Part shown: one piece after another, positions 10,619 through 20,141 of the stretch
How positions within the stretch are numbered: the stretch's first letter is position 1
Layout of the letters: every line of letters begins with the position of its first letter
DNA from: Posidonia oceanica
Lineage: Eukaryota; Streptophyta; Magnoliopsida; Alismatales; Posidoniaceae
Reading direction: 5' to 3'
Length of the DNA: 64,000 bases
Assembly (NCBI GenBank): GCA_037176725.1
Contig: JAZBRS010000076.1
Coordinates: 124,825,001 to 124,889,000, forward strand
Translations under genes and position numbers: made by a program
Notes under the pieces: generated by a model
Database searches by the model: none
Told to the model about the DNA's origin: nothing
Seen by the model: the letters and a program-made list of their open reading frames with translations, nothing else

Positions 10619-13119
10619 TCAGGTGGAGAAGGGCCATGCCGAGGACATGCTATGCAATTCCTGCAGGGGAGCGTGCATAAGATTACCATGGATCTGGCAG
10701 TTGTGGCATCTACGCACAAACTGGCAGCAGTCTGCCTCCATGGTCGACCAGAAGTAGCCTTGCAACATGATTTCCTTGGCCAGCAGTACACCATTCATAT
10801 GCGGACCACAAGTCCCTGCATGAACTTGGAGCATAAGCGTGTCGGCTTCTTGCTTGCTCAAGCAGCGCAGGAGCATCTGGCTGTATGACCTTCTATATAG
10901 CTGCCCTACCCCTAACACATACTTTGACGCCAGACGTGCCAAAGTTCTTCTATCTACTGCTGAGGTGCCAGGCGGGTGGCTGCCAGACTCCAGGAAGGCT
11001 TTAATGTCGCAATACCAAGGCTGCTCTTCTACCGAATCTGCCTCCTCTATGCTCATTATTAGTGCATTTGAAGGTCAACTTCTTTGCAAAGGGGATCATC
11101 TACCCCTGCGGTGTGGTCAGCACCGTGCCTATGCCTCGACCCTTCTTGTTGACAGCGCCATCAAAGTACAACTGCCACTGCTCTAAGTCTTCAGGGTCCT
11201 TCTCCTCATAGTCTTCCATTGCAAAGAGGATATCCTCATCCGGGAACTGCGTCTGGAGAGGCTGGTATTCAGGCAAAGGGAAGTCTACAAGGTGATCTGC
11301 CATGGCTTGGCCCTTCATGGCTCACTGCGTGACAAAGGTGATGTCGTATTGAGACAACAGTACCTGCCACTTGACGCATCTGCTTATCATTGCTGGCTTC
11401 TGGAAGAGGAACTTGATGGGGTCATGTTGGCATAGAAGCCAGACTGGATATGCCATCATGTAGTGCCTCAGCTTCTGTGCAGCCCAGAAGAGGGATAAGT
11501 AGGTCTTCTCCATTGTGCTATACCTGGCTTCGCAATCATTGAATTTCTTGCTCAGGTAATAAATTGCATGCTCCTTTCTACCAGATTCATCATGCTGGGC
11601 TAAGACGGTGCCCATGGAATGCTGCGTGGTAGAGAGGTAGAGAAGCAGAGGTCTCCTCGGTGTAGGAGGGACCAAAACAGGAGGCTTGGTCAGAAGCCGC
11701 TTGATCTTGTCAAAGGCAGTTTGGCACTCCTCGCTCCAATTAATCTGTGCATTCTTCTTCAGGAGCTTGAAGATCGGTTCGCATATAGGCGTGAGCTGCG
11801 CAATGAACCGACTGATATACTGCAGGCGTCCGAGCAGGCCTCGGACTTCTTTCTCTGTCCTAGGGAGTGGCATGTCCACGATGGCTTTTGCCTTCATCGG
11901 GTCCACTTCAATCCCTCTCTGGCTAACAATGTAGCCCAGGAGCTTGCCAAAAGATACCCCGAATACGCATTTACTGGGGTTAAGGCGTAGCTTGTACTTT
12001 TGCAGGCAGTCAAGAGCTTCCTTAAGCAAGCAAGGTGATCCTCAGGCTCTTTGGTCTTGGCAATCATATCATCTACATATACCTCGACTTCTTGGTACAT
12101 GAGGTCATGGAAAAGTGCAGTCATGGCCCTCTGATAGGTTGCGCCAGCATTTTTCAGCCCAAATGGCATAACCTGATAGCAGAAGACACCCCAAGGGGTG
12201 ATGAATGATGTCTTCTCCATGTCCTCCTCTGCCATTCTGATCTGGTTATAGCCAGAGAAGCCGTCCATAAAAGAAAGCATTTCATGCCCTACAGTGTTAT
12301 CGACTAGGATGTTAATGTGCGGCAGTGGAAAATCATCCTTGGGACTCGCCTTGTTCAGGTCCCGATAGTCAATGCACATGCAGACTCGTCCATTTTTTTG
12401 GGCACTGGCACAATGTTTGCAAGCCACTCAAGGTAAAGGACGACCTTGAGGAAGTTAACATTATGCTGCTTCATTTTCTCCTCTTTGATCATGAGCAGCC
12501 ACTACGGTCGCCATCGCCTTAGCTTCTGCTTTATTGGCCTTGCATCTGGGTCCAAGGGTAGGTTGTGCACAACTATCTCAATGTCGAGGCCAACCATATC
12601 CTCATAGCTCCAGGTGAAGACATCCGCATACTCCTTCAAGAATGCGATGAATTCTTCTCTAGCCTGGGGCGATAGAAGGGCGCTAATGCGGACCTCTCTG
12701 ACTTCTTCTGCTGTGCCAATGCTGACAACCTCTGTCTCCTCCTCTACATGTAGGTTGGGGCCTTCTAGATCCTCGTCGTGGGGCCGGAACTTAGGCGATG
12801 GTTCATCATTCTCATCTTCGCCTACAACATCCTCCTCTCCATATGCAATAAGCTCCAAGAGGATCTCCTTCTCAAAGGTGGGGTTTGAGATATTGAAGGA
12901 GTGCAAGTGTTCCACTGCTTGGCCCTGGTGATGCTTTAGGATGGTCACGCTTACCCGAGTGTTTTTATACCCTCAGCATGCGACCTCTGTCCTGGCAAGC
13001 TCCTCGGCTGGCTTTGCCTGCTCTCACTCTGCTGCTGGCTTTGCTGATTCTACTGCTGGCTGTACTAAAGCTAACTGTGCTGAGGTTGCCTGTGCTGAAG
13101 TTGGTTGTGCTACTGCTTG
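10619..13119 (-). pseudogene. pol: RT, RNase H and integrase zinc-finger part of level-1 pol, degraded
   Basis: In minus-strand order: acidic pre-RT segment (MTILKHHQGQAVEHLHSF), reverse transcriptase (CIDYRDLNKASPKDDFPL, SFMDGFSGYNQI, VMPFGLKNAGATYQ, VYVDDMIAK with the YVDD catalytic box), first RNase H-like segment (LYLSTTQHSMGTVLAQ), then a truncated archaeal-type RNase H (LYFDGAVNKKGRG), and the HHCC zinc finger (HAGTCGPHMNG ... CHNCQIHGN). Breaks: CAG to TAG after RRWRP (near 12500), a frameshift near 12400, another near 12000, TGA after FVTQ near 11320, and an internal deletion at about 11053-11056 that removes most of the second RNase H. The frame ends at a TGA (10619-10621) where Trp is expected. 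Confidence 0.9.
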
Positions 13120-13124
13120 CTGTG
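13120..13124. repeat. Target-site duplication CTGTG, left copy
   Basis: Identical to 40980-40984, flanking the level-2 element. The target is the CAG-rich linker of level-1 pol. Confidence 0.95.
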
Positions 13125-14986
13125 TGTTGACACCCCATCTTGGCAGGCTTGGATCCTTGGAGCCCTCCTGGCGATTGCTGGACTCAAACCCAAAACCAAA
13201 CCCTAATCCTCTTCTTTACCCTCCTAAATCAGCCCATCTTGACCTAAGCCTTTACCCCTCTTCCCAAGCTCAAAACCTAACCAAAACCCATAGGAAAACC
13301 CACCAACACTCACTTAACAAGCCTACCCAAGAACCTAGAAATTTCCAAACCTAGACCATTCCCAAAAACCCTAGAAAACCTAGGCAAAACTCCCCTTTTT
13401 CTACACCTTGAAACCCCTCCAAAACCTTCTTAGAATCAAACCAAAACTTCAGGACCAACACCTCAAACCCTAGACTACCCACTCACCAATTTTCACCCCA
13501 TTCCAAGACCCTTAAGACCCCCTTTCATCCAAATTATCCTTTTCTCTCTCTGGGATTATCATTTTCTCTCTCCTCTCTCTCTCCTGATTATCATCTCTCT
13601 TTTCATCCCCTTTTCTGGCCTGACTGTGGTCCCCCTTTGTACTTCTATCCCTTCTCTACCTTATTCCTATTTTTACTTTATTTTTAGCCTTTTTCCTGAA
13701 TTTTAAAAATCATTTCTCTCCAACCTATCTCTTTTCCTTTTATTTCCCTCTTTTCCCCTTTTCCTTCTTCCTTCTCCTTTCCTTTTCTCTCTTTTGCAAA
13801 AATCGATGAAAACCCCTAAAAATCTGTAAAACCCCAAAATATAAAAGAAACAAATCAGAACCCTAAGAAAAACAATTAAAAAACATTAAACAAGCAATTA
13901 AAAACCTAAACTTAACTAAATCAAACTAAAAGGAAAACCAAGCATGTAAGCAAAAAAAATGCAAAACAAATCTAAAGAAAACACTGAAAAATCAAGGAAA
14001 AAACTAAAATAAAATCAAAACTCACCAAAAGTAAAAAACCCCATCAGAAGAATTAAAAAACAAACCCTAAAAAGAAGAATTAAAAATCAAACACTAAAAC
14101 AAGTAATTAAAGAAGCAAAAGACTTAACCTAACAAACCTAAGAAAAAACAAATTAAAAAACTCAATTAAAAGGAAAAGAAAAACACATTTAAAAGAATTA
14201 AAAACACCCCATCAAACCAGAGAAATCTAACTAAAAACTTCAAGAAAAATCAACAAATAAAAATCAAAGCATAATTTAAAAGACTTAAGAAAGAAAAAAC
14301 CCTAATAAGACTAAAACTTAAAAACCTGAAAACAACCCTGGTTAATACGAAAATAAATCCTAAAAAATCCTAATCAATATCCTAAGTGTCCAACAAGGGA
14401 AACACAATTTTTAAAACGATTTAAAAAAGGTTTAACAAACATTTAATCAAGTGAAAACTAATTAAAAGTAAAACCAAAACCTTAAAACCCTAATCAAGCC
14501 CAAAACACACTAATCAACCCAAAATGGCCATTAAAAAATTTAATTAAAATCCTAATTCACATCACAACCTTTCTAATATTTTTATTTATTTTTAGTTCAT
14601 TTTTACTTATTTTATTTCCTTACTTTTCCCTCCTTTTCTTTCCCTCTCCTTACTTTCCTTTCTTTCCCATTTTTTTCTCTGCTGGGCCCAATCCAGCCCG
14701 TTTCTCTTTTTCTTTTATTTCTTTTCTTTTTTTCCTTCGGCCCACGGTCCAACCCAGCGCTCCTTCTTCTTCCTCGCGCGTCAACCGGTTTTCCTCCCGC
14801 GAGCTCGCTGCGATAGTCTTCCCTCCACCCGTTCAAATTCAAGCATCCATCCCGTCGTCTACAGCAGCTCGCCGCTCCTCCTTCATCTCAGCGGCTTTCC
14901 CGGAGCCGGTCACCTCGCCGTCTTCTCTGCTGTAGTGGCCGCCGCTGATTTCAAATTCCCAGCGCGCCAGCAGCAGCTCCTCCTCA

Positions 14987-14994
14987 TTTTTAAG
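14987..14994 (+). promoter_or_regulatory. Candidate TATA box of the 5' LTR (TTTTTAAG)
   Basis: Lies at the junction of a GC-rich stretch and a region of near-uniform composition, and is positionally conserved in the sister LTRs (7484-7492 minus, 37117-37124, 59351-59358). No start site can be proven from sequence. Confidence 0.3.
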
Positions 14995-16299
14995 CCCGTT
15001 CCTCCTTCAATCCAGTGTGAGCGAACCGTGTGACCTGAGTGAGCAATCGAGCGAGAGCAATCGAGCCATCAGTGAGGAACCAGAGAGTGGAGAGGATCTC
15101 AGAGCAGAATTCCACAGCGATCTTCCCCTCCTGAGCGACCTCCCTTCTCTTTCTCTTCACCTTCCAATTCCAGAAAAGAGAGAGCGAGAAGAGAGTGTCT
15201 GAGGGAGTCTTTGGCATCCCGGAGAGAGGCCACCCATTCCAGAGCAATCTCCACCCGAAGCCTTCTCCTTTCTCTTTAGAAATTCAGAAAATCCTCCTCT
15301 CCTTTTTCCCACAAACCAGCACCACTCCAAGCCTTCATCCTTCTCCCAGTTGTCCCCCCAATCTCACCCAACTACCAACCTTCATCTCCCGACATCCCAT
15401 TGCCTTTTCACCACCTAAAACCGCTCTGAAACTCCACCTAATCACCACTGCAAGCCAACACAACCCATTCAACAATTCCCTCCACTCCAGTCCGCAACTT
15501 TCTTCCAAACTCCACCCAGAGATTCACTGAACCTCCACCTTTCCAGAACACCAGACCTCGAACCCAACCATCCACCACAGCCTGCAGACTCCACTACAAA
15601 CACTTGCCTTCTCCACTGACCAGAAACCGACCCAATCTCCAAATCTTCTCCACGCTCTCCAGAAGCCCAATCCAACAATCCAGAATCACTCCTCGAGCCT
15701 CCAGCTACCTCCCGAAAGGCTCCACCAGCTCCGACGAGCAGCAACACCCTCTCCCCATCTCTAGTCACTTTGCTGAACCCAAAAGGTGCCAGATTCTGCT
15801 CCGAGCTTCGAAGCTCGCGTCCGATCACTCAGGGAGCATCGGAAGCTCGCTTTGAGCCAGCTCCAACCTCCGCAAGCACCCGACAGTCGCCACTGCAACT
15901 GCACGACCATCGCCGGCCAGCTCCGACACTGCTGAGGTCGGGAGGACGCACCAGACACGCGAAATGGTAATTCTTCACCTCCTCAGCTCTCTCTCCTTCC
16001 TCTGATGCTTTCCCGCCGACCAGAACCAGTTCTCCGGCCTTCTTGCTCCGTCCTCGACTCGCCGGTCAGTTCCTCTTCTCCAGCGCCGGTCCCCTGATCT
16101 CCGGACGCTCCGCCCAGCAGAACGGACTCCCGACGATTCCCAGAGCTCCGCACGGTCGCCAACTACGTCCTCTGCCGTCTCGCGCCTCCCCAAGCCCCCT
16201 GTGTCGGCGGTGGTGAGCACCGGTGGCTCACTGCTACAGTGCCAGCCACCGCCGGCAAATCACTGTGCATTTATTTTCTTAGTTATAAGATTTCTGTGC

Positions 16300-17300
16300 A
16301 GATATTGCATGTTTGCCTTAACTTTTTTAATTTTTGCGTTTCAGTCCTCTGTCCATTTAATATGCTTAGTTTTTAATTAAAAACCATGCTAAATTGCTGC
16401 TTTTATCTCTGCTTTTCAGTATTTTCTTTCCAGTCCTTTTACTGTGCTATGCTGTTGTAACTCTTTGCATTTTAGCCCTTCTGTTTTTTATTTTTGCATA
16501 TAAGTCCTGCCCTAAATCAGTTCATTTAATTGCATGCATTTTACCATATGAAATTGCATTCTGCATCCCTACATGTTTTTGATTTTGCATATAGGTCCAT
16601 GCATTGTAGAAACTTAGGTTTTATTTTTTATTTTTGCTTGTTGTATTGCATTTTCTTCCCTCTGTTTCCTAGCATTTGCATTTAGGTCCATTTTAAATGG
16701 ACAGTAACCATTTGCATGCATTTTTGCTTACTGCATTGCATTTTGGACCCTGTTTTTTTCAGAAATTACACATCAGTCCTTTATCAGTGTTTTCAGAGCA
16801 TATTTACCATACAAAATTGCATATTTGACCCCTGCATGATTCAAAAATCACACATAGGTCCTTGCATCTTTTAAAAACCATGTAAAAAGACTGTTTTGCC
16901 CCTAAAGCTGCATCTTAGCTCCTATGCTTACAAAATTGCATGTAGACCCTCCACTTGCATTCCCAGACTCCCCAGAACCCTGTTTTCTGGAAAATTTGCA
17001 TTTTAGACCCTAGTTTTTTCCAAAATTGCATTCTGATCTCTTTTGTTTTCAAAACTTCTTCCAATGCATACCCTCTTTTCAAATTAGCTTTTTGAGCCTA
17101 GTCTTTTGCAAAATAACCCTCTGCCCTCTCCTGTTTTCAAAACCCTCCTTTGTGGACCCCATCTTTTGTGAAAATTTGCATTTCAGGCCCTTTTCTTTTT
17201 CAAAAATGCTTTTGAACTCCTGTCTTTTCCAAGTTTGTTCCCCTTGTTTCTTTTTGCTTGTGCATGCATTCTGCATTCATTTAGTCTTGCATTTTAGCAT
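16300..17300 (+). repeat. Degenerate TTGCATTTTAG phrase repeats in the LTR
   Basis: Irregularly spaced copies of TTGCATTTTAGxCCC and CACATAGGTCC with variants, about 30-60 bp apart. Each is a short sentence with ATTTGCAT-like cores. The copy in the 3' LTR is at 38390-39390. Confidence 0.6.
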
Positions 17301-17994
17301 CCTTTTGCACACACTAAGCACCTTTAGCTCCCCTTCACTTGGGAGGACCTTTTGCACACCCCTAGGACCTCCTGAACACCTAGATCTGCTCTTCTCCCCT
17401 GTTCTGGCCTTCCAACCTTGAAGCTGCGATATCTTTCGATCCGGCCGTTGGATCTTCCCAAGCAAACTGCCCAGGCGACCGCAGTAAAGCGCTCTTCAGC
17501 ATGGACCAAGCAGATCTCAGATCAGGCTCCCGGATTTCGAGGTATGTCCTCCTGAACCCCTACATTGCATTCATTTGCATGCCATTTGCATAGTTTTCCT
17601 CGTTTTCGATTTCTGTTTCTTTGAGCATGTAGAATAGGGCCTCCTCTTCTTGTCTATCAGCTCAGATCTCCATTTCGCGTTTCCCTATGTGTTTTGTGTT
17701 GAGTTTTCCCTGGATTTACCACTTAATGTGACTTTCTTCCCCCTTTTCAACGATCTGATCGCATCGCGAGCTTTGGGCAGCATGCGAGACACACCGTGGA
17801 ACGGTTCAGTGGGAAATGGTCGCAAAAGAGGTGGTAATCCCCCCGTTTGCTCACTCTCCCCTTTGTAGGTCTTCACACCTACTCTGTGTGGCCCCGAACA
17901 GCGCCTGTTCTCACACATGCGTTGTTCTGCTTCTCCTCTTACTACTTCTAATCTTTTCCTTGCATTTGCATTCGCACAGCTTTCCGAGGTTTTA

Positions 17995-18240
17995 TCTCGC
18001 AGCTTTTGGCACCGTTTTGCGTGCTCGCTCTCGTTTCGGCACCGTTTTGCGTGCCTGCTTCGTCTTTCGCGTCGTTTTGCGCTCGCCCTGTTTTGGCACA
18101 GTTTTGCGTGCCCGTCATCATCTTTTGCACCGATTTGCGTGCCGCCTTGCTTTCTCGCCCGTTTTGCGTGCCGACCTTGTCTTTTTGCACCGTTTTGCGC
18201 GCTTTCTTGTTTTTCGCCTCGTTTTGCGTCTTTTACGCTG
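17995..18240 (+). repeat. GCACCGTTTTGCGTGCC LTR minisatellite
   Basis: About seven degenerate units of roughly 30-36 bp. The repeated text produces overlapping Phe/Cys/Arg-rich open frames on both strands, which are artefacts. Confidence 0.8.
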
Positions 18241-18518
18241 TTTTCTCTTGCATGTCGATCGCATTGCATGGTTTTACCGTTGTTTTGCTTTTTCGCCTGC
18301 AATTGCATATAGGGCTGTGATGCTTACTGCCTGGAGTTCTCACGAGCCAGGTTTCGCTCGGTTCGGATCACAGACAGCGTAGCTGAGCACTTAGACAGCA
18401 CGTTTACTTCCTTGCCCTGCATCTCTCCACTTAGAGCACACCTTGAGCATTCATTTAGGCATTCATAGGCACATAGGCATTCAACCCTGCATTTCCCTGC
18501 GTATGCGAGCGTAAGCCT

Positions 18519-18588
18519 AGAAAGACCGATTCTCGGGCGTGTCGGGGGTGCCTAACACCTTCCCCGCACGTAACAGGAGTCCTTGCCC
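18519..18588 (+). other. Conserved U5-proximal block (GGTGCCTAACACC)
   Basis: Begins AGAAAGACCGATTCTCGG and includes GGTGCCTAACACCTTCCC and GTAACAGGAGTCCTTGCCC. It is kept almost unchanged in all four LTR types of the window, including the level-1 LTR whose remaining body I cannot align. Confidence 0.75.
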
Positions 18589-18761
18589 TGTCTTTTGGCC
18601 TGCAATGACCATACTGCCCTTATCCTAGACTAGAGTCATCTCATTTGCATGTATTTGCTTTTGTTTCCTTTGCATTGCTTTGCTTTGCATTTCTTGCTTG
18701 GTTTTGCGTGTTAATTCACGCATTTCCCCCGATTTTCCTTGTCTCCTGTTAATAGACATGG

Positions 18762-18770
18762 TGGCGACTC
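18762..18770 (+). other. PBS-like 9-mer TGGCGACTC in U5
   Basis: Matches the first nine bases of the PBS at 18887, exactly 125 bp upstream of it. Preceded by TTAATAGACATGG, also conserved in the other LTRs. Confidence 0.65.
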
Positions 18771-18886
18771 TGATTTGTCTTATCTTTCTCTTTTCTCCTC
18801 GATTTTAAGCGTTTTCGAGTCGAGCCTCTTCCTCGGATCCAATCGCCGCTAAATAGCGAGCCTGATTCCGATCGAGATCGCTACAG

Positions 18887-18905
18887 TGGCGACTCCGCTG
18901 GGGAT
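18887..18905 (+). other. Primer-binding site (TGGCGACTCCGCTGGGGAT)
   Basis: Starts one base after the 5' LTR. The complement, ATCCCCAGCGGAGTCGCCA, has the form of a tRNA 3' end with CCA and fits a plant tRNA-Arg acceptor/T-arm, the primer reported for Ogre/Tat elements. The tRNA identity is from memory of the family, not from a search. Confidence 0.85.
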
Positions 18906-20141
18906 AGCTAGACTCCGACTTTCGTTCCCGGCTTTTCGTTCGCCTGTTTTCGCAGTTTTGCCTGTCTTGTGTGCCTTCTTTGCCTGCTTTGCTCGTTTTT
19001 CTGTGCAAACTCCTAGAAAGTCGCTTTGTGGCTACTTTGCTTAGGTTTTGCACCTCTTTCGTCTCGGTTTGCGCTCCCTTTCGCTTGGCTTTGCTTCTCT
19101 GCTTGTTTATTTACTTATTGTCTTGCTTATGCTCTTACTTCCTTTACAGCTTACTTGTCTTTATTTTCTTTGCCTTACTTGCTTATTACTGCTTTAGTTA
19201 TCGCACATTGCATGTCTACATACTTGTTTGGCAACAATACATGCTTTTTGAATGTTGAATGCTTCTTTTACACCTTTGCTATGTCACTACGCACGCACAT
19301 GCCTTCCATGCATGCCTTTTGACTTGATGAATGTTTTTCTTCACCATTATGCTCACAAACACCTGCACATGCCATGCACTTGCCTTTTGTTGTGTTGTAT
19401 GATCATTTGCCTGCCATGCTTGACTGATTTTCTTCCCTTTCGCACATGCCATGCCTAGGATAGTAGAGACTTGTCTGCTCCCCCCAGGGTTAACTAAAAA
19501 CCGCAAGTAAAAAGAACTTCTAGGAGCAACTAGAGACTCTGAACAATCCTTCACTCCCTCTGGTTAATAAAATGTGCAAGATAAAAGACTTTAATCATTT
19601 GCATGAGCATCATATAGGGCATGCATTCTTCTCATCTGAGTCCACCTATTAGTCTGCGAAGGACGGTCCCGGCTTCATGTTCCACCGCTTTGGGCGTGGC
19701 ACGAGCCAGTCGGTCTGTCCCCCCTCGTCCGGGGGTCGTGTCGGTGTTAGTAGAGGGTACCACCCACGCTTTGGCGGGGTAGAGGCCACCAACGCACCAC
19801 CCTGTCATTTCCTGAGCTTTGGGCCGGGAGTTAGACAGGGAACCTACTTTTCTGACCTGAGTTGGTGACCTGTACACCCAGGGATACCCGAAGTAGATTA
19901 CCTTACTAGGACACACTAGTTAGGTGAGGGGGGCATACTAGAAAGCATGCATATCATTCATGCCATTTAACTAACTCATTTGCATTCATCTTTTAGTTTC
20001 TAACCCTAATTTCCTTCTGTTGTGTCAGCGTGATCGGTATAGCGAGTTTCCCTTTGCTAGAGCTCGAGTATCGACCCCCGTTGACACCCCTTTTGTGACT
20101 TCATTCACGACCATTCCCCTTCCGGGCTATCCGCACTTGCG
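18906..20141 (+). other. Untranslated leader of the level-2 element
   Basis: No convincing gene. The segment 19640-19930 is strikingly conserved in the level-1 leader (46370-46650, minus strand), including GGGTACCACCCACGCTTTGG and a CCCCCCTCGTCCGGGGG hairpin. A role in packaging, dimerisation or translation is conceivable but inferred. Confidence 0.6.

Larger units (their letters stand above)
13125..18885 (+). repeat. 5' LTR of level-2 element (5,761 bp)
   Basis: Runs from TGTTGACACCCC to CTACA, next to the PBS. Sections: pyrimidine- and A-rich U3-like part (13125-14700, with AAACCCTAA teloboxes at 13198, 14062 and 14485), GC-rich part with a TATA-like site (14700-16220), TTGCATTTTAG phrase repeats (16300-17300), GCGTGCC minisatellite (17995-18240), conserved block (18519-18588) and a PBS-like 9-mer (18762). 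Compared with the 3' LTR it carries an extra 37 bp or so near 15615 and lacks about 14 bp near 13610. No credible gene lies inside. Confidence 0.95.

Noticed and set aside
18887..18905. Possible tRNA gene at the PBS
   Set aside because: Only the 3'-terminal 19 bases of a tRNA are matched, in antisense, with no D-arm or anticodon arm. It is a primer-binding site.
18906..20141. An extra ORF upstream of gag, as in classical Ogre elements
   Set aside because: Only short frames of about 60-98 codons occur, and none is preserved in the level-1 leader.
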